Source of the DNA: JAHJQZ01 sp963675235
GTDB lineage: Bacteria; Pseudomonadota; Alphaproteobacteria; Rhizobiales; Devosiaceae
Length of the DNA stretch: 64,000 bases
Direction of reading: 5' to 3'
NCBI GenBank assembly: GCA_963675235.2
Contig: CAXXFU010000002.1
Span: 62,001-126,000 of the forward strand
The position numbers were made by a program, and so were the translations under genes. Of this stretch, positions 9,016 to 17,486 are shown piece after piece (the first letter of the stretch is position 1; the number at the start of each line of letters is the position of its first letter). A model generated the notes under the pieces. The model made no database searches and was not told the origin of the DNA. It worked only from the letters and a program-made list of their open reading frames with translations.

Positions 9016-10023
9016 ATGGCCAGACCGGGCACACGCAATCTCATTACCGATATCGCCGGCCTGAAGGTCGGCAATGCCCATGACGCCCGTATCAAGTCGG
9101 GAACGACGGTTCTGGTTGCCGACAAGCCATTCCGTTGCGCCGTCGACGTCATGGGCGGCGCGCCCGGCACCCGAGAAACCGACTTGCTGATGCCCGATCG
9201 CATGGTGCAGGAGGTCGACGCACTGGTGCTCAGCGGCGGCTCGGCTTTCGGTCTCGATGCCGGCTCGGGCGTCGCCGATGCCCTGGCAAAACAGGGCAGG
9301 GGCTTTCCGGTCGGGCCGGTTCACGTTCCCATCGTGCCGGCCGCCATCCTGTTCGACCTGATCAATGGCGGCGACAAGGTCTGGGATGTGAACCCATACC
9401 GCGGCTTGGGCGAACAGGCGCTTGCCGCCGCCACCGAAGATTTCGATATCGGCAGCGTCGGTGCCGGTGCAGGGGCGACCGCCGCCCGCGTCAAGGGCGG
9501 TCTCGGCTCGGCCTCGCTTGTGCTTCCCAACGGCATCACCGTTGGCGCGCTGGTCGCCGCCAATCCAACCGGTCAGGTGACGATGGGCGACAGCGAGCAC
9601 TTCTGGGCAGCGCCGTTCGAGATCGACAACGAGTTCGGCGGCCTCGGCGCACGGCCGGAATCGGTGCCATTTGCTGAAAGCGCCTTCACCAAGCGCGACA
9701 GTCTCGAAGCCCTCAGGAACACCACGATAGCCATTGTCGCGACCGATGCGACGATGACCAAGGCGCAGCTAAAGCGCATGGCCGTCGCGGCGCAGGACGG
9801 CATGGCGCACGCCATTACCCCGTCGCATACGCTTGTCGACGGCGACCTGGTCTTTGCCGTGTCGACCGCTGCCATCGGCGAAACGACAGACGATCTCCTA
9901 TCGCTCGAGATCGGCCATGCCGCCGCTACCTGCCTGGCCCGCGCCATCGCCCGTGCCGCCTATTCGGCTCGGCCCGAACCGGGTGACGTGCTGCCAACCT
10001 GGCAGGAGAAGTATCGGCGCTGA
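9016..10023 (+). CDS. P1 family peptidase (DmpA/NylC-type N-terminal nucleophile hydrolase)
   Basis: A 335-residue hydrolase of the S58/DmpA-NylC family. These are made as a precursor that cuts itself once, leaving a Thr or Ser nucleophile at the start of the small subunit. The sequence NTTIAIVATDATMTKAQ places the expected cut between Asn235 and Thr236, matching the Asn-Thr site of NylC nylon-oligomer hydrolase rather than the Gly-Ser site of DmpA. Other family blocks are VMGGAPGTRETDLL near residue 40, LSGGSAFGLDAGSGV near 75 and SHTLVDGDLVFA near 275. The ATG at 9016 follows a strong GAGGGGGACGA; the frame is open upstream to 8875 but overlaps the SDR gene and has no family similarity. Known members cleave small peptides, beta-peptides, amides or omega-amino-acid oligomers, which fits the neighbouring peptide importer. 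Confidence 0.88.
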   Translation: MARPGTRNLITDIAGLKVGNAHDARIKSGTTVLVADKPFRCAVDVMGGAPGTRETDLLMPDRMVQEVDALVLSGGSAFGLDAGSGVADALAKQGRGFPVGPVHVPIVPAAILFDLINGGDKVWDVNPYRGLGEQALAAATEDFDIGSVGAGAGATAARVKGGLGSASLVLPNGITVGALVAANPTGQVTMGDSEHFWAAPFEIDNEFGGLGARPESVPFAESAFTKRDSLEALRNTTIAIVATDATMTKAQLKRMAVAAQDGMAHAITPSHTLVDGDLVFAVSTAAIGETTDDLLSLEIGHAAATCLARAIARAAYSARPEPGDVLPTWQEKYRR

Positions 10024-10091
10024 GGCCCGACTGCCTGCCGCGCCTGGTGGAATGAAGCGACATACACGCGATCTCAAGGAGGGGCACCGAC

Positions 10092-11225
10092 ATGAGGATA
10101 ACGGAGGTCCGGACCCATATTCTCGACCACGAACTCGAAACACCGTTTTCGAGCGCGACCATGCGCTTTGGCCGCCGCACCCATACGCTTGTCGAGATCA
10201 TCTGCGAGGATGGCACCACGGGCTGGGGCGAATGCCTGGGTCCGGCACTTCCCAACAGCGCCATCGTTCAATCCTACAGGCCCTGGCTCATCGGCGCCGA
10301 TGCTCTCGAAACCGAGAAGATCTGGCTGACGCTCTACAATGCGCTCCGGGATCAGGGCCAGCGGGGGCTGACGGTGACCGCGCTTTCGGGCATCGACATC
10401 GCCTTGTGGGACATCAAGGGCAAGCATTTCGGCGTGCCGGTCTCGACCCTGCTCGGCGGCCGTTTTCGCGAGCGCATCCGCGCCTACGCCACCGGCTCGT
10501 TCAAGCGCGATGGTGTCGACCGGCTCGAAGACAATGTCGCCGAGATGGTGCGCCACCGCGATGCCGGCTTTTTTGCCGCCAAGATCAAGATCGGCTTCGA
10601 CGTCGAGGAGGATCTGGCCATCCTGCGCTCGGTCCGCGAGGCCGTCGGTCCCGACATGCGCCTGATGATCGACGCCAATCACGGCTATGACGTGCTCGAG
10701 GCCATCGAAGTCGGCCAGCGCGCCGCCGAACTCGGCATCGACTGGTTAGAGGAGCCCGTCATCCCCGAGCAACTGTCGGCCTATCATGCCGTGAAGGCCG
10801 GGCAACCACTGCCGGTCGCGGCCGGCGAGACCTGGCACACGCGCTGGGGCATGCGTGAACCTATCGAGACGCGCGCGATCGACATCGTGCAGCCCGACAT
10901 CGCCGGAACGGGCGGATTCACCGAGGCCCGGCGTATCGCCGATCTCGCGGCGCTCCACAATGTCCGGCTCATTCCTCATTGCTGGGGCACGGCGATCAAT
11001 CTCGCCGCGGCGCTTCACTTCATGGCATCGCTGCCGCCCAGCCCGCCGCGCGAGAACTCGCGCGATCCGATCCTTGAGTTCGACCGCACCGACAATCCCT
11101 TCCGCCAGGCCATCGTCACCGAGCCCGTAGAACATGCCGATGGCTGGATGACGGTTCCGAGCGGTCCGGGCCTCGGGATCGAGATCGATCGCGAGGCGAT
11201 CGAGCGGTTCAGGCTGAAGACCTGA
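10092..11225 (+). CDS. Enolase superfamily enzyme, mandelate racemase subgroup
   Basis: A 377-residue enzyme with an N-terminal capping domain and a barrel. Catalytic positions are clear: Lys164-x-Lys166 (AKIKIGF), metal ligands Asp194 (MIDAN) and Glu220/Glu221 (EEPV), then Asp269 (VQPDI) and His296 (IPHCWG). The Asp-His pair is the mandelate-racemase arrangement, in almost the same numbering as the type enzyme, while the KxK motif resembles the muconate-lactonising branch. The family abstracts a proton next to a carboxylate, giving racemisation, epimerisation or dehydration of a hydroxy or amino acid. AAGGAGGGGCACC precedes the ATG. It is the last gene of the cluster. A sugar-acid dehydratase or an amino-acid racemase are both possible. 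Confidence 0.88.
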   Translation: MRITEVRTHILDHELETPFSSATMRFGRRTHTLVEIICEDGTTGWGECLGPALPNSAIVQSYRPWLIGADALETEKIWLTLYNALRDQGQRGLTVTALSGIDIALWDIKGKHFGVPVSTLLGGRFRERIRAYATGSFKRDGVDRLEDNVAEMVRHRDAGFFAAKIKIGFDVEEDLAILRSVREAVGPDMRLMIDANHGYDVLEAIEVGQRAAELGIDWLEEPVIPEQLSAYHAVKAGQPLPVAAGETWHTRWGMREPIETRAIDIVQPDIAGTGGFTEARRIADLAALHNVRLIPHCWGTAINLAAALHFMASLPPSPPRENSRDPILEFDRTDNPFRQAIVTEPVEHADGWMTVPSGPGLGIEIDREAIERFRLKT

Positions 11226-11407
11226 CGGCGAGACAAAGGCCTGCCCGTATCCGGACAGGTAGGTGACGTTTTCCGCCAAGCGGTCCTTCGTATTGCTGCC
11301 GCGATTGCCGGCCAGCTTGTCGCCTGATCCGCCAACACATCAAAAAACGTCGCGGCAACCCGAGGCGCACTATATGCTTGGTGCCCAAACACAATCGGAC
11401 CGGACCC

Positions 11408-12325
11408 ATGCGCATCAAGGCTATTCTCAACCGCGATGGCGGCACGCTGAAGACCACCGATATCGAGATGTTCACAGGCGGTCTCGAGCGCGCCTTCGCC
11501 AATGTCGGGCATACGATCGCGGTTGAGCCCGTCGCCGGCAAAGACCTGATCGCGGCGCTGCAAGGTGCCGGGGAGGACGGGCATGTCGATGCCATCATCG
11601 CAGGGGGCGGGGACGGCACGATCTCTGCGGCCGCCGAGATCGCCTGGAAATCTGAAAAGGTGCTCGGCGTCTTGCCGGCGGGCACGATGAACCTGTTCGC
11701 CCGCTCGCTCGATGTGCCGCTCGATCTCGACCAGGCGGTCTCCGCCCTTGCGAGGGGGCAGGTCATCGACTGCGACATTGCCACGGCCAACGGAAAGAGC
11801 TTCGTACACCAGTTTTCGGTCGGATTGCAGCCGCGCATCGTCGGCGAGCGCGATCGCGACGACCACAATTCGCGCGTTGGCAAGCTCCTGCGCGGGGTTA
11901 CGGCAGCCATGTCGAGCCTCGCCGAACCACCGGTCTTTCGCGCCGACATCGTCTGCGATGACGAAGTGCTCGAACAGGGCGACGCCTATTCAATCATCGC
12001 CGTTTCCAACAACCCCTATGGCGACGCACTTCTGCCTTATGCCGACAGGCTCAATCGCGGGCTGCTCGGCGTCTATCGCGCTGGCCTGTTGACCGCCGAC
12101 GCCTATGTCAGGCTTGCCGGCGATCTCGTTGCCGGCTCGCTCAACGAAAGCGCCGATCTTCGCTTCTCGATGGCGCGCAGGGCCGTGATCAGCTTCCCCG
12201 AGCTCAAGAACGGGGCGCAGGCCTCGATCGACGGCGAGCTGGTGCCTCTGGCGGCGCAGACCGAGATCGTCATCCATCGCGGTGCGCTGAAGGTGCTGGC
12301 GCCGACGGGCGAGGCTCAGGACTGA
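11408..12325 (+). CDS. Diacylglycerol/lipid kinase family protein
   Basis: A 305-residue member of the DAGK catalytic-domain family (YegS/BmrU-like lipid kinases). The nucleotide-binding motif GGGDGTISAAAE lies near residues 66-77, preceded by an N-terminal IKAILNRDGGTL strand. The C-terminal half (YGDALLPYADRLNRGLLGVYR and a later SIDGEL block) matches the two-domain fold. It phosphorylates a lipid such as diacylglycerol or a related lipid at the membrane. The ATG at 11408 is preferred; an extension to 11378 would add ten unconserved residues. It stands alone, separated by 182 bases from the preceding catabolic cluster and 82 from dusA. The lipid substrate cannot be told from sequence. Confidence 0.88.
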   Translation: MRIKAILNRDGGTLKTTDIEMFTGGLERAFANVGHTIAVEPVAGKDLIAALQGAGEDGHVDAIIAGGGDGTISAAAEIAWKSEKVLGVLPAGTMNLFARSLDVPLDLDQAVSALARGQVIDCDIATANGKSFVHQFSVGLQPRIVGERDRDDHNSRVGKLLRGVTAAMSSLAEPPVFRADIVCDDEVLEQGDAYSIIAVSNNPYGDALLPYADRLNRGLLGVYRAGLLTADAYVRLAGDLVAGSLNESADLRFSMARRAVISFPELKNGAQASIDGELVPLAAQTEIVIHRGALKVLAPTGEAQD

Positions 12326-12407
12326 GGCGCGCCTTCGCGGCGTGCGCCGGCCGGCCCGAGATGGTATAGGCGGCGGTTCAAAACCCAACCAAGACCCGAA
12401 AGGTCTC

Positions 12408-13391
12408 ATGAAGCCAAGCCCGTCCTTCAGATTTTCCGTCGCACCCATGCTCGACTGGACTGATCGTCAGTGTCGGTATCTCCACCGGCTACTGTCGAAG
12501 CGGTCGCTCCTCTACACCGAAATGGTGACGACCGGGGCCGTCATCCACGGCGATCGCGACCGCCTGGTCGGATACAATCCAGCCGAGCACCCTGTGGCGC
12601 TGCAACTTGGCGGTTCGGATCCTCGGCAATTGGCTGAGGCGGCGCGCATCGGCGCGGATTTCGGCTATGACGAGATCAATCTCAATGTCGGCTGTCCGTC
12701 CGACCGCGTGCAGTCCGGCAGTTTCGGCGCCTGCCTGATGGCCGAGCCGACACTGGTTGCCGACTGCGTTGCGGCGATGAAGAGCGCAGTGGATGTGCCG
12801 GTTACGGTCAAGTGCCGGCTTGGCATCGACGATCAGGACATCGAAGGCTCGCTCGATACCTTCGCCGATGCCCTGGTTGGTGCCGGCGTCGATGCCGTGA
12901 TCGTTCACGCCCGCAAGGCCTGGCTCCAGGGGCTCAGTCCCAAGGAAAACCGGTCCGTGCCGCCGCTGGACTACGATCGCGTCTACCGGCTGGCCCGGCG
13001 TCTGGCCCCTTTGCCGGTGGCGATCAATGGCGGCATTGCCAGCCTCGAGGAAGCCGAGACCCATCTCGATCACGTCGATGGCGTCATGTTGGGGCGAGCC
13101 GCCTATCACGAGCCGATGATCCTGGGCGAGGTCGACCGGCGCCTGTTCGGCGACGATCGCGCGCCGCCGGAGCTCGGGGAGATCATCGCCGGAATGGCCG
13201 AATACGCCGAAACCGAGCTGGCGCGCGGCACGCGTCTCAATCAGATCACCCGCCACATGCTCGGTCTGGCCAACGGCCGACCGGGCGCTCGGCGCTTCCG
13301 CCAGATCCTCAGCATGGATGCGACAAGACCGGGCGCCGGCCCGGACGTGCTGTTCCGGGCCTTGAGGGAAGTCGAGATCGCCGCGGCCTAG
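12408..13391 (+). CDS. dusA: tRNA-dihydrouridine(20/20a) synthase DusA
   Basis: A 327-residue flavoenzyme that reduces uridine to dihydrouridine in the D-loop of tRNAs. The DusA-specific N-terminal pattern is visible: FSVAPMLDWTDRQCRY, then YTEMVTTGAVIHGDR, NPAEHPVALQLGGSDP and NLNVGCPSDRVQSGSFGACLM, which holds the catalytic cysteine. FMN-binding INGGI and VMLGRAAYHEP follow near residues 205-240. The start at 12408 gives the usual family N-terminus. Its TAG stop shares the four bases CTAG (13388-13391) with the stop of the convergent DUF302 gene. Confidence 0.95.
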   Translation: MKPSPSFRFSVAPMLDWTDRQCRYLHRLLSKRSLLYTEMVTTGAVIHGDRDRLVGYNPAEHPVALQLGGSDPRQLAEAARIGADFGYDEINLNVGCPSDRVQSGSFGACLMAEPTLVADCVAAMKSAVDVPVTVKCRLGIDDQDIEGSLDTFADALVGAGVDAVIVHARKAWLQGLSPKENRSVPPLDYDRVYRLARRLAPLPVAINGGIASLEEAETHLDHVDGVMLGRAAYHEPMILGEVDRRLFGDDRAPPELGEIIAGMAEYAETELARGTRLNQITRHMLGLANGRPGARRFRQILSMDATRPGAGPDVLFRALREVEIAAA

Positions 13392-13774
13392 ATTGCCTCG
13401 ACCGCCGCCTTGAGCTTGGCCTGCACGTCGAGTGCGGTTTCGGCCAGGCTCGGATTTGTGATGGCTTGCATTGAGGCGACCGGATCGACGGCGGCGACCT
13501 CGACCCGGCCGGGGCCGATTTCCTGCACGATCACGTTGCACGGCAACATGGTGCCGATCTTGTCTTCGGCCGTCAGCGCCTTGTGGGCAAAACTCGGATT
13601 GCAGGCGCCGAGGATGCGATAGGGACGGAAATCGACGCCGATCTTGGCTTTGAGGGTCGCGGCGATGTCGATCTGGGTCAGCACACCGAACCCTTCAGCG
13701 GCCAGGGCCGCGGTGGTGCGTTCGATCGCCTCGTCGAGCGAGGCGGAGATGGTCTTGGCGAAGTAGTAGCTCAT
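13388..13774 (-). CDS. DUF302 domain-containing protein
   Basis: A 128-residue soluble protein of the DUF302 family. The pattern runs from an N-terminal two-strand unit (TISASLDEAIERTTAALAAEG-type), through FGVLTQIDIAATLKAKIG, to YRILGACNPSFAHKAL and a C-terminal CNVIVQEIGPGRVEVAAVDP. The conserved Cys in LGACNP is present. The ATG at 13774 was chosen because AGGAG lies seven bases upstream on the minus strand. The function of DUF302 is not established; members occur singly or near metal and stress genes. It converges with dusA and shares a CTAG stop with it. Confidence 0.85.
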   Translation of the reverse strand: MSYYFAKTISASLDEAIERTTAALAAEGFGVLTQIDIAATLKAKIGVDFRPYRILGACNPSFAHKALTAEDKIGTMLPCNVIVQEIGPGRVEVAAVDPVASMQAITNPSLAETALDVQAKLKAAVEAI

Positions 13775-13925
13775 GGTCAGCTCCTGTTCCAATATTCGAA
13801 ATTTGGAATGTTCTTAGCAGGCAGTCGCCGGCGCGCAAACCCGTAGCGTGTTCAACAAGTCATGTTCGTGCCCCGACCCGAACACGCAATCACTCAAAGA
13901 CCCGGCGCCGGGGGCCGGAACGCGG

Positions 13926-14612
13926 CTAGTCGGTCAGAACCAGCGCGTCCTGCTGCACGGCATAGCTGTGCAGCGTTTCCAGGAAGGTCATTCCCAGAAG
14001 CGACGTTTCCAGGGCGCCGGCTTCGGAAACATAGGCGCGGATGTCGTGCCGGGTGATATCGCCAACCGAAATCGAATCGATAAGGGTCAGCGCGGCGCGG
14101 CCGGTGCCGTTGGCTGTCTTGACCGGTACGACGTAATCGAGCCGATCGACGGGCAGGCCGGCGGCACGCGCGTCGTCCTGGGTCAAAACGACAGCGCTGG
14201 CGCCGGTATCGAAGATCATCCGCGTTTCATGGCCGTTGACGTTGGCGCCGATGCGGAACGAGCCGCCGAATGAACGCTGGAAGGTTGCCGTGCCACTCTC
14301 GACATCGACAACGGCCACGCCGGGCGTCAGTTCGGCCAGCACGCGGGTGCCGAAACTGCCGAGGTCATGGCGAAAGGAATAGATGCCGACTGCGAGGCCG
14401 AAAATGCCGACCCAGAGCACGAGATTGCCGAGCATCTCTCCGAGGCGCTGGCGGCGGGTGAACATGGAACCCGCCACCAGAATGAGAATGGCAAGTCCGG
14501 CGACCAGGCGCGCGGTGTCCGACGGATCGAGCCCGACGATCGAGCCCGCGTCGGCGGAAATGAGGAGAGCGAGGCCAATGGCCACGACAAGCGCGACGCC
14601 GATGAACAGCAT
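13926..14612 (-). CDS. Membrane-anchored retropepsin-like aspartic protease (TIGR02281 type)
   Basis: A 228-residue protein with about three membrane segments in residues 1-80 (ALVVAIGLALLI, LVAGLAILILVAGS, LVLWVGIFGLAVGIY), followed by a periplasmic clan AA aspartic protease domain. The active-site motif FDTGASAVVL, with its single catalytic Asp, is near residue 135, and LLGMTFL near the C-terminus is the second flap-side motif. One catalytic Asp per chain means it must work as a dimer, as in retroviral proteases. This family is widespread in alphaproteobacteria with unknown substrates. It lies 24 bases downstream of cobS on the same strand and may be cotranscribed with it, though no functional link is evident. 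Confidence 0.88.
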   Translation of the reverse strand: MLFIGVALVVAIGLALLISADAGSIVGLDPSDTARLVAGLAILILVAGSMFTRRQRLGEMLGNLVLWVGIFGLAVGIYSFRHDLGSFGTRVLAELTPGVAVVDVESGTATFQRSFGGSFRIGANVNGHETRMIFDTGASAVVLTQDDARAAGLPVDRLDYVVPVKTANGTGRAALTLIDSISVGDITRHDIRAYVSEAGALETSLLGMTFLETLHSYAVQQDALVLTD

Positions 14613-14636
14613 GTCTCGTGGGTCCTTCGGAACGTG

Positions 14637-15488
14637 TCAGCGCGGACTACCCGCCAAAAGAATAAAGGCAGTCAAGGCGGCAATTTCAAGGAGAGCACTG
14701 AGGCCGCCGATCAGATCGCCGGTCTGGCCGCCGATCAGGCGCTTCCACAATTCAATCCAGCAGATGATGGTCAGGAAGGCAAACAGGAAGGCCAGCCCGA
14801 CCCCGATGACGCCGACCATCGGGGCAGCGAGCAGCAGCGCGATCAGCCCGGCGAAGCCGAAGCCGATCAGCATTGGTCCACGCCTGAGCGCGCCGACGGT
14901 GGCCGAGGCACCCTCCTTGCGCGCCGCCGGCAGGTAGTGGCTGAGGGCGAGCGAACCGGAGCGGGCGATGATCTGCGCAGCCAGGAAAAGCAGCACGGCA
15001 CCAGCGGCCTTCGTTGTCAGCAGATGCGACAGCGCTGCCGCCTTCAGCCCGATGAAGATGGTGATGCCGATAACGCCATAGGCGCCGATGCGACTGTCCT
15101 TGAGGATTTCGAGGCGCCGTTCGGGACTGCGGCCGCCAAGCCCGTCCATCGAATCGCCGATGGCGTCCTCGGCCATGGCGCCGGTGATGGCGGCGCCGAG
15201 CCCGGTGGCGGCAATGGCGACAAACAGCGACGGCATGTGCAGCACCCATCCGCCCAGCAGCACCAACGCCGGCAGGGCGGCGATGGCGAGGCTTGCGAAG
15301 GGCGCTGCGCGGGCAATGCGATTGATATCCGGCCGCTCGTGATCGGCCGTGCCCATCGGCAACAGTGAATAGAAGCGCACCGCCATGACGAGGTCGGCGG
15401 CAAGCCCGTCCGGCTGCGGCGGATTTGCCGTACGGTCCCGATTGTCGTTGCCCGGCGTGACACGACTCGCTTTAGGTTCGTCGCCCAT
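14637..15488 (-). CDS. cobS: Adenosylcobinamide-GDP ribazoletransferase (CobS, also named CobV)
   Basis: A 283-residue integral membrane enzyme that joins adenosylcobinamide-GDP and alpha-ribazole in the last step of cobalamin assembly. The characteristic acidic motif EDAIGDSMDGLGGRSPERRLE followed by KDSRIGAYGV is near residues 110-145. Five to six hydrophobic segments cover the rest (PFASLAIAALPALVLL, GVIGITIFIGLKAAAL, LIGFGFAGLIALLLAAPM, VGLAFLFAFLTIICWI). A non-conserved polar tail of about 35 residues precedes the usual start. It is divergent from cobT with only 57 bases between the two starts, so both promoters share this short space. No cobalamin riboswitch fits there. Confidence 0.92.
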   Translation of the reverse strand: MGDEPKASRVTPGNDNRDRTANPPQPDGLAADLVMAVRFYSLLPMGTADHERPDINRIARAAPFASLAIAALPALVLLGGWVLHMPSLFVAIAATGLGAAITGAMAEDAIGDSMDGLGGRSPERRLEILKDSRIGAYGVIGITIFIGLKAAALSHLLTTKAAGAVLLFLAAQIIARSGSLALSHYLPAARKEGASATVGALRRGPMLIGFGFAGLIALLLAAPMVGVIGVGLAFLFAFLTIICWIELWKRLIGGQTGDLIGGLSALLEIAALTAFILLAGSPR

Positions 15489-15545
15489 TATCGATCCGAT
15501 CAGAGAAGCGTTCGCCTCTTAGCACGGGTCCGAACGGAGTACGAC

Positions 15546-16565
15546 ATGACTGATACTGCCCCTTTTGCCGATTTCATCGAATTGCTGACGCTTGTGCCGG
15601 ATGGCGACGAGGCGGCGGTCGAAACCGTGCGCGCCCGCAACGCCCAGCTGACCAAGCCGGAAGGCTCGCTCGGCCAGCTCGAAATGCTGGTTGAGCATCT
15701 GGCGCGCTGGCAGGGCAAGGGGTCTCCGAGCCTCGACAATCCGATGGTGGCGATCTTTGCCGGCAATCACGGCGTCACTCGCCAGGGCATTGCGCCCTAT
15801 CCCCTGGAAGTCACCCGCCAGATGGTCGATAATTTCACCAATGGCGGCGCGGCGATTTCGCAGATCTGCGCCCTGCATCAGCTCAACCTGAGGGTGTTCG
15901 AACTGGCGCTGGAAGTGCCCACAGGCGATATCACCGAAGAGGCGGCGATGGATGATCGCACGGCAGCGGCGACGCTGGCCTACGGCATGGAGGCGGTCGC
16001 CGGCAATCCCGACCTGTTGTGCATCGGCGAAATGGGAATCGGCAACACCACTATCGCCGCGGCGCTGGCCGCGGCCCTGTTCGGCGGATCCGGCAAAGAC
16101 TGGGTCGGTCGCGGTACCGGCGTCGACGATGCCGGTCTCGCCCGCAAGGCCGATGCCGTCGATCGCGCGCTTGCCATGCACAAGGGCGAGCTCGACCATC
16201 CGCTCAAGATCCTGGCCCGGCTCGGTGGCCGCGAATTCGCCGGCATGCTCGGCGCGGTCATTGCCGCCCGTCATCGCAAGATCCCGGTCATCGTCGATGG
16301 CTTCGTCGCGACAGCGGCGGTAGCGGTGGGCCATGCCATCAATCCGGCAGCGCTCGATCATTGCGTTTTCGGCCATGCGTCCGCCGAGAACGCGCATGTG
16401 CGGCTGCTCGAGGAAATGGGCAAAACGCCACTGCTCGATCTCGGCATGCGGCTCGGCGAAGGCACAGGTGCGGCCATGGCTGCCGTCGTCGCCAAGACGG
16501 GCCTGCACCTTCACATGAACATGGCGACCTTCGAGGAAGCGGCCGTCGCCGGCAAGATGAACTAG
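15546..16565 (+). CDS. cobT: Nicotinate-nucleotide--dimethylbenzimidazole phosphoribosyltransferase (CobT, also named CobU)
   Basis: A 339-residue enzyme that makes alpha-ribazole phosphate from nicotinate mononucleotide and dimethylbenzimidazole, activating the lower ligand of cobalamin. Family blocks seen are RNAQLTKPEGSLGQLE near residue 30, FAGNHGVTRQGIAPYP near residue 75, IGEMGIGNTT near residue 160, GRGTGVDD near residue 185 and the C-terminal LGEGTGAAMA with its catalytic Glu. It faces cobS head to head, supplying the substrate for the same last assembly step. No other cobalamin genes are in the window, so the organism may do the full pathway elsewhere or only lower-ligand assembly and salvage. 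Confidence 0.94.
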   Translation: MTDTAPFADFIELLTLVPDGDEAAVETVRARNAQLTKPEGSLGQLEMLVEHLARWQGKGSPSLDNPMVAIFAGNHGVTRQGIAPYPLEVTRQMVDNFTNGGAAISQICALHQLNLRVFELALEVPTGDITEEAAMDDRTAAATLAYGMEAVAGNPDLLCIGEMGIGNTTIAAALAAALFGGSGKDWVGRGTGVDDAGLARKADAVDRALAMHKGELDHPLKILARLGGREFAGMLGAVIAARHRKIPVIVDGFVATAAVAVGHAINPAALDHCVFGHASAENAHVRLLEEMGKTPLLDLGMRLGEGTGAAMAAVVAKTGLHLHMNMATFEEAAVAGKMN

Positions 16566-16586
16566 GGGTTGCGCTCCGGGTGTCAG

Positions 16587-17414
16587 CTATTCGTAGCTGA
16601 CCCCGGTTACCTCGAGCTCGATATAGGCGAACGGGCCGGTGTCCATTTGCCAGATGGCCGAGCCGGAGATCGGCAGATTGGTGCCGGCGAAATGCCCCTG
16701 GTCATCGAGCGGGGTCTCCCACGTCTCGATGCTGTTGGAATCGCTGTTGAACCGCTGGGCCCGGAAATTGATCAGCCGACCCTTGGCATCGAAGAACAAG
16801 CGCGCTGTTACGCTCATGCCCCTGTCGGTCAGTGTTACGTCGGCGCTGGTGTCATCGACAGGCGTCCATGTCAGGTTGTCACCGGCATAGGCAGCCGGGA
16901 ACCACATGATCTCGTTGAGATAGCGCATCAGGGAGGCTTCGTTCATTGCGGCGCTGCCGCCGACATCGGCGACCGGTACCGTGCCGAGAAGCTTCATGGT
17001 GATGCGACCGTCGCCATCAAGATAGTGGTCGCGCCCGAAGACCACCGGCGTCGCGCGCGAAGGAAACCAGACGCGCCAGACAAATGCCGGCGGGTTGGTC
17101 GAATAGGTTTCTTCGGCGGTGAACTCCATCCAGCCTGAATCCGGTGCGCTGCGGATACGGCCCTTCTGGGTGAGCGTGACCAGGCGCGGAATCTTCTGGC
17201 CGACGACCCCGGCCTGGCGAAGATGGCGTTGCACCGGCATCGGCAAGGTCGCCAGCCGTTTTTCGGAGATCGTCACGCTGCTTGGTTCGGCTGCGGCGAC
17301 GAGGGCATCGCGTTCAGCCTTGATGGCGCGAGAAAACAGGAAAAACGAGATGGCGACAAAGGCGATGGCGACAAGCAGTGCGCCAATGCCGATGCCAAAA
17401 ATGAGCTTGAGCAT
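16587..17414 (-). CDS. DUF6544-like membrane-anchored protein
   Basis: A 275-residue protein of unknown function. A single N-terminal membrane helix (LIFGIGIGALLVAIAFVAISF) is followed by a globular domain beginning LPMPVQRHLRQAGVVGQ, the pattern of the DUF6544/DUF6920 family (LP-x-PV-x-RYL). Later blocks include WMEFTAEETYSTNPPAFVW, LNEIMWFPAAY and ARLFFDAKGRLINFRAQR. The fold probably lies on the periplasmic side. It converges with cobT (22 bases between stops). No catalytic motif is recognisable, and the neighbours do not indicate a role. Confidence 0.7.
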   Translation of the reverse strand: MLKLIFGIGIGALLVAIAFVAISFFLFSRAIKAERDALVAAAEPSSVTISEKRLATLPMPVQRHLRQAGVVGQKIPRLVTLTQKGRIRSAPDSGWMEFTAEETYSTNPPAFVWRVWFPSRATPVVFGRDHYLDGDGRITMKLLGTVPVADVGGSAAMNEASLMRYLNEIMWFPAAYAGDNLTWTPVDDTSADVTLTDRGMSVTARLFFDAKGRLINFRAQRFNSDSNSIETWETPLDDQGHFAGTNLPISGSAIWQMDTGPFAYIELEVTGVSYE

Positions 17415-17486
17415 CTGGGCCTCCGCTGGAGCGGCCGAACCATATCACGCTGTCCAGCGCCCGAGATGCGGCAAAAGTTGCGGTGC

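Noticed and set aside
15489..15545. Cobalamin riboswitch between cobS and cobT
   Set aside because: The gap is 57 bases, too short, and has no B12-box-like sequence.
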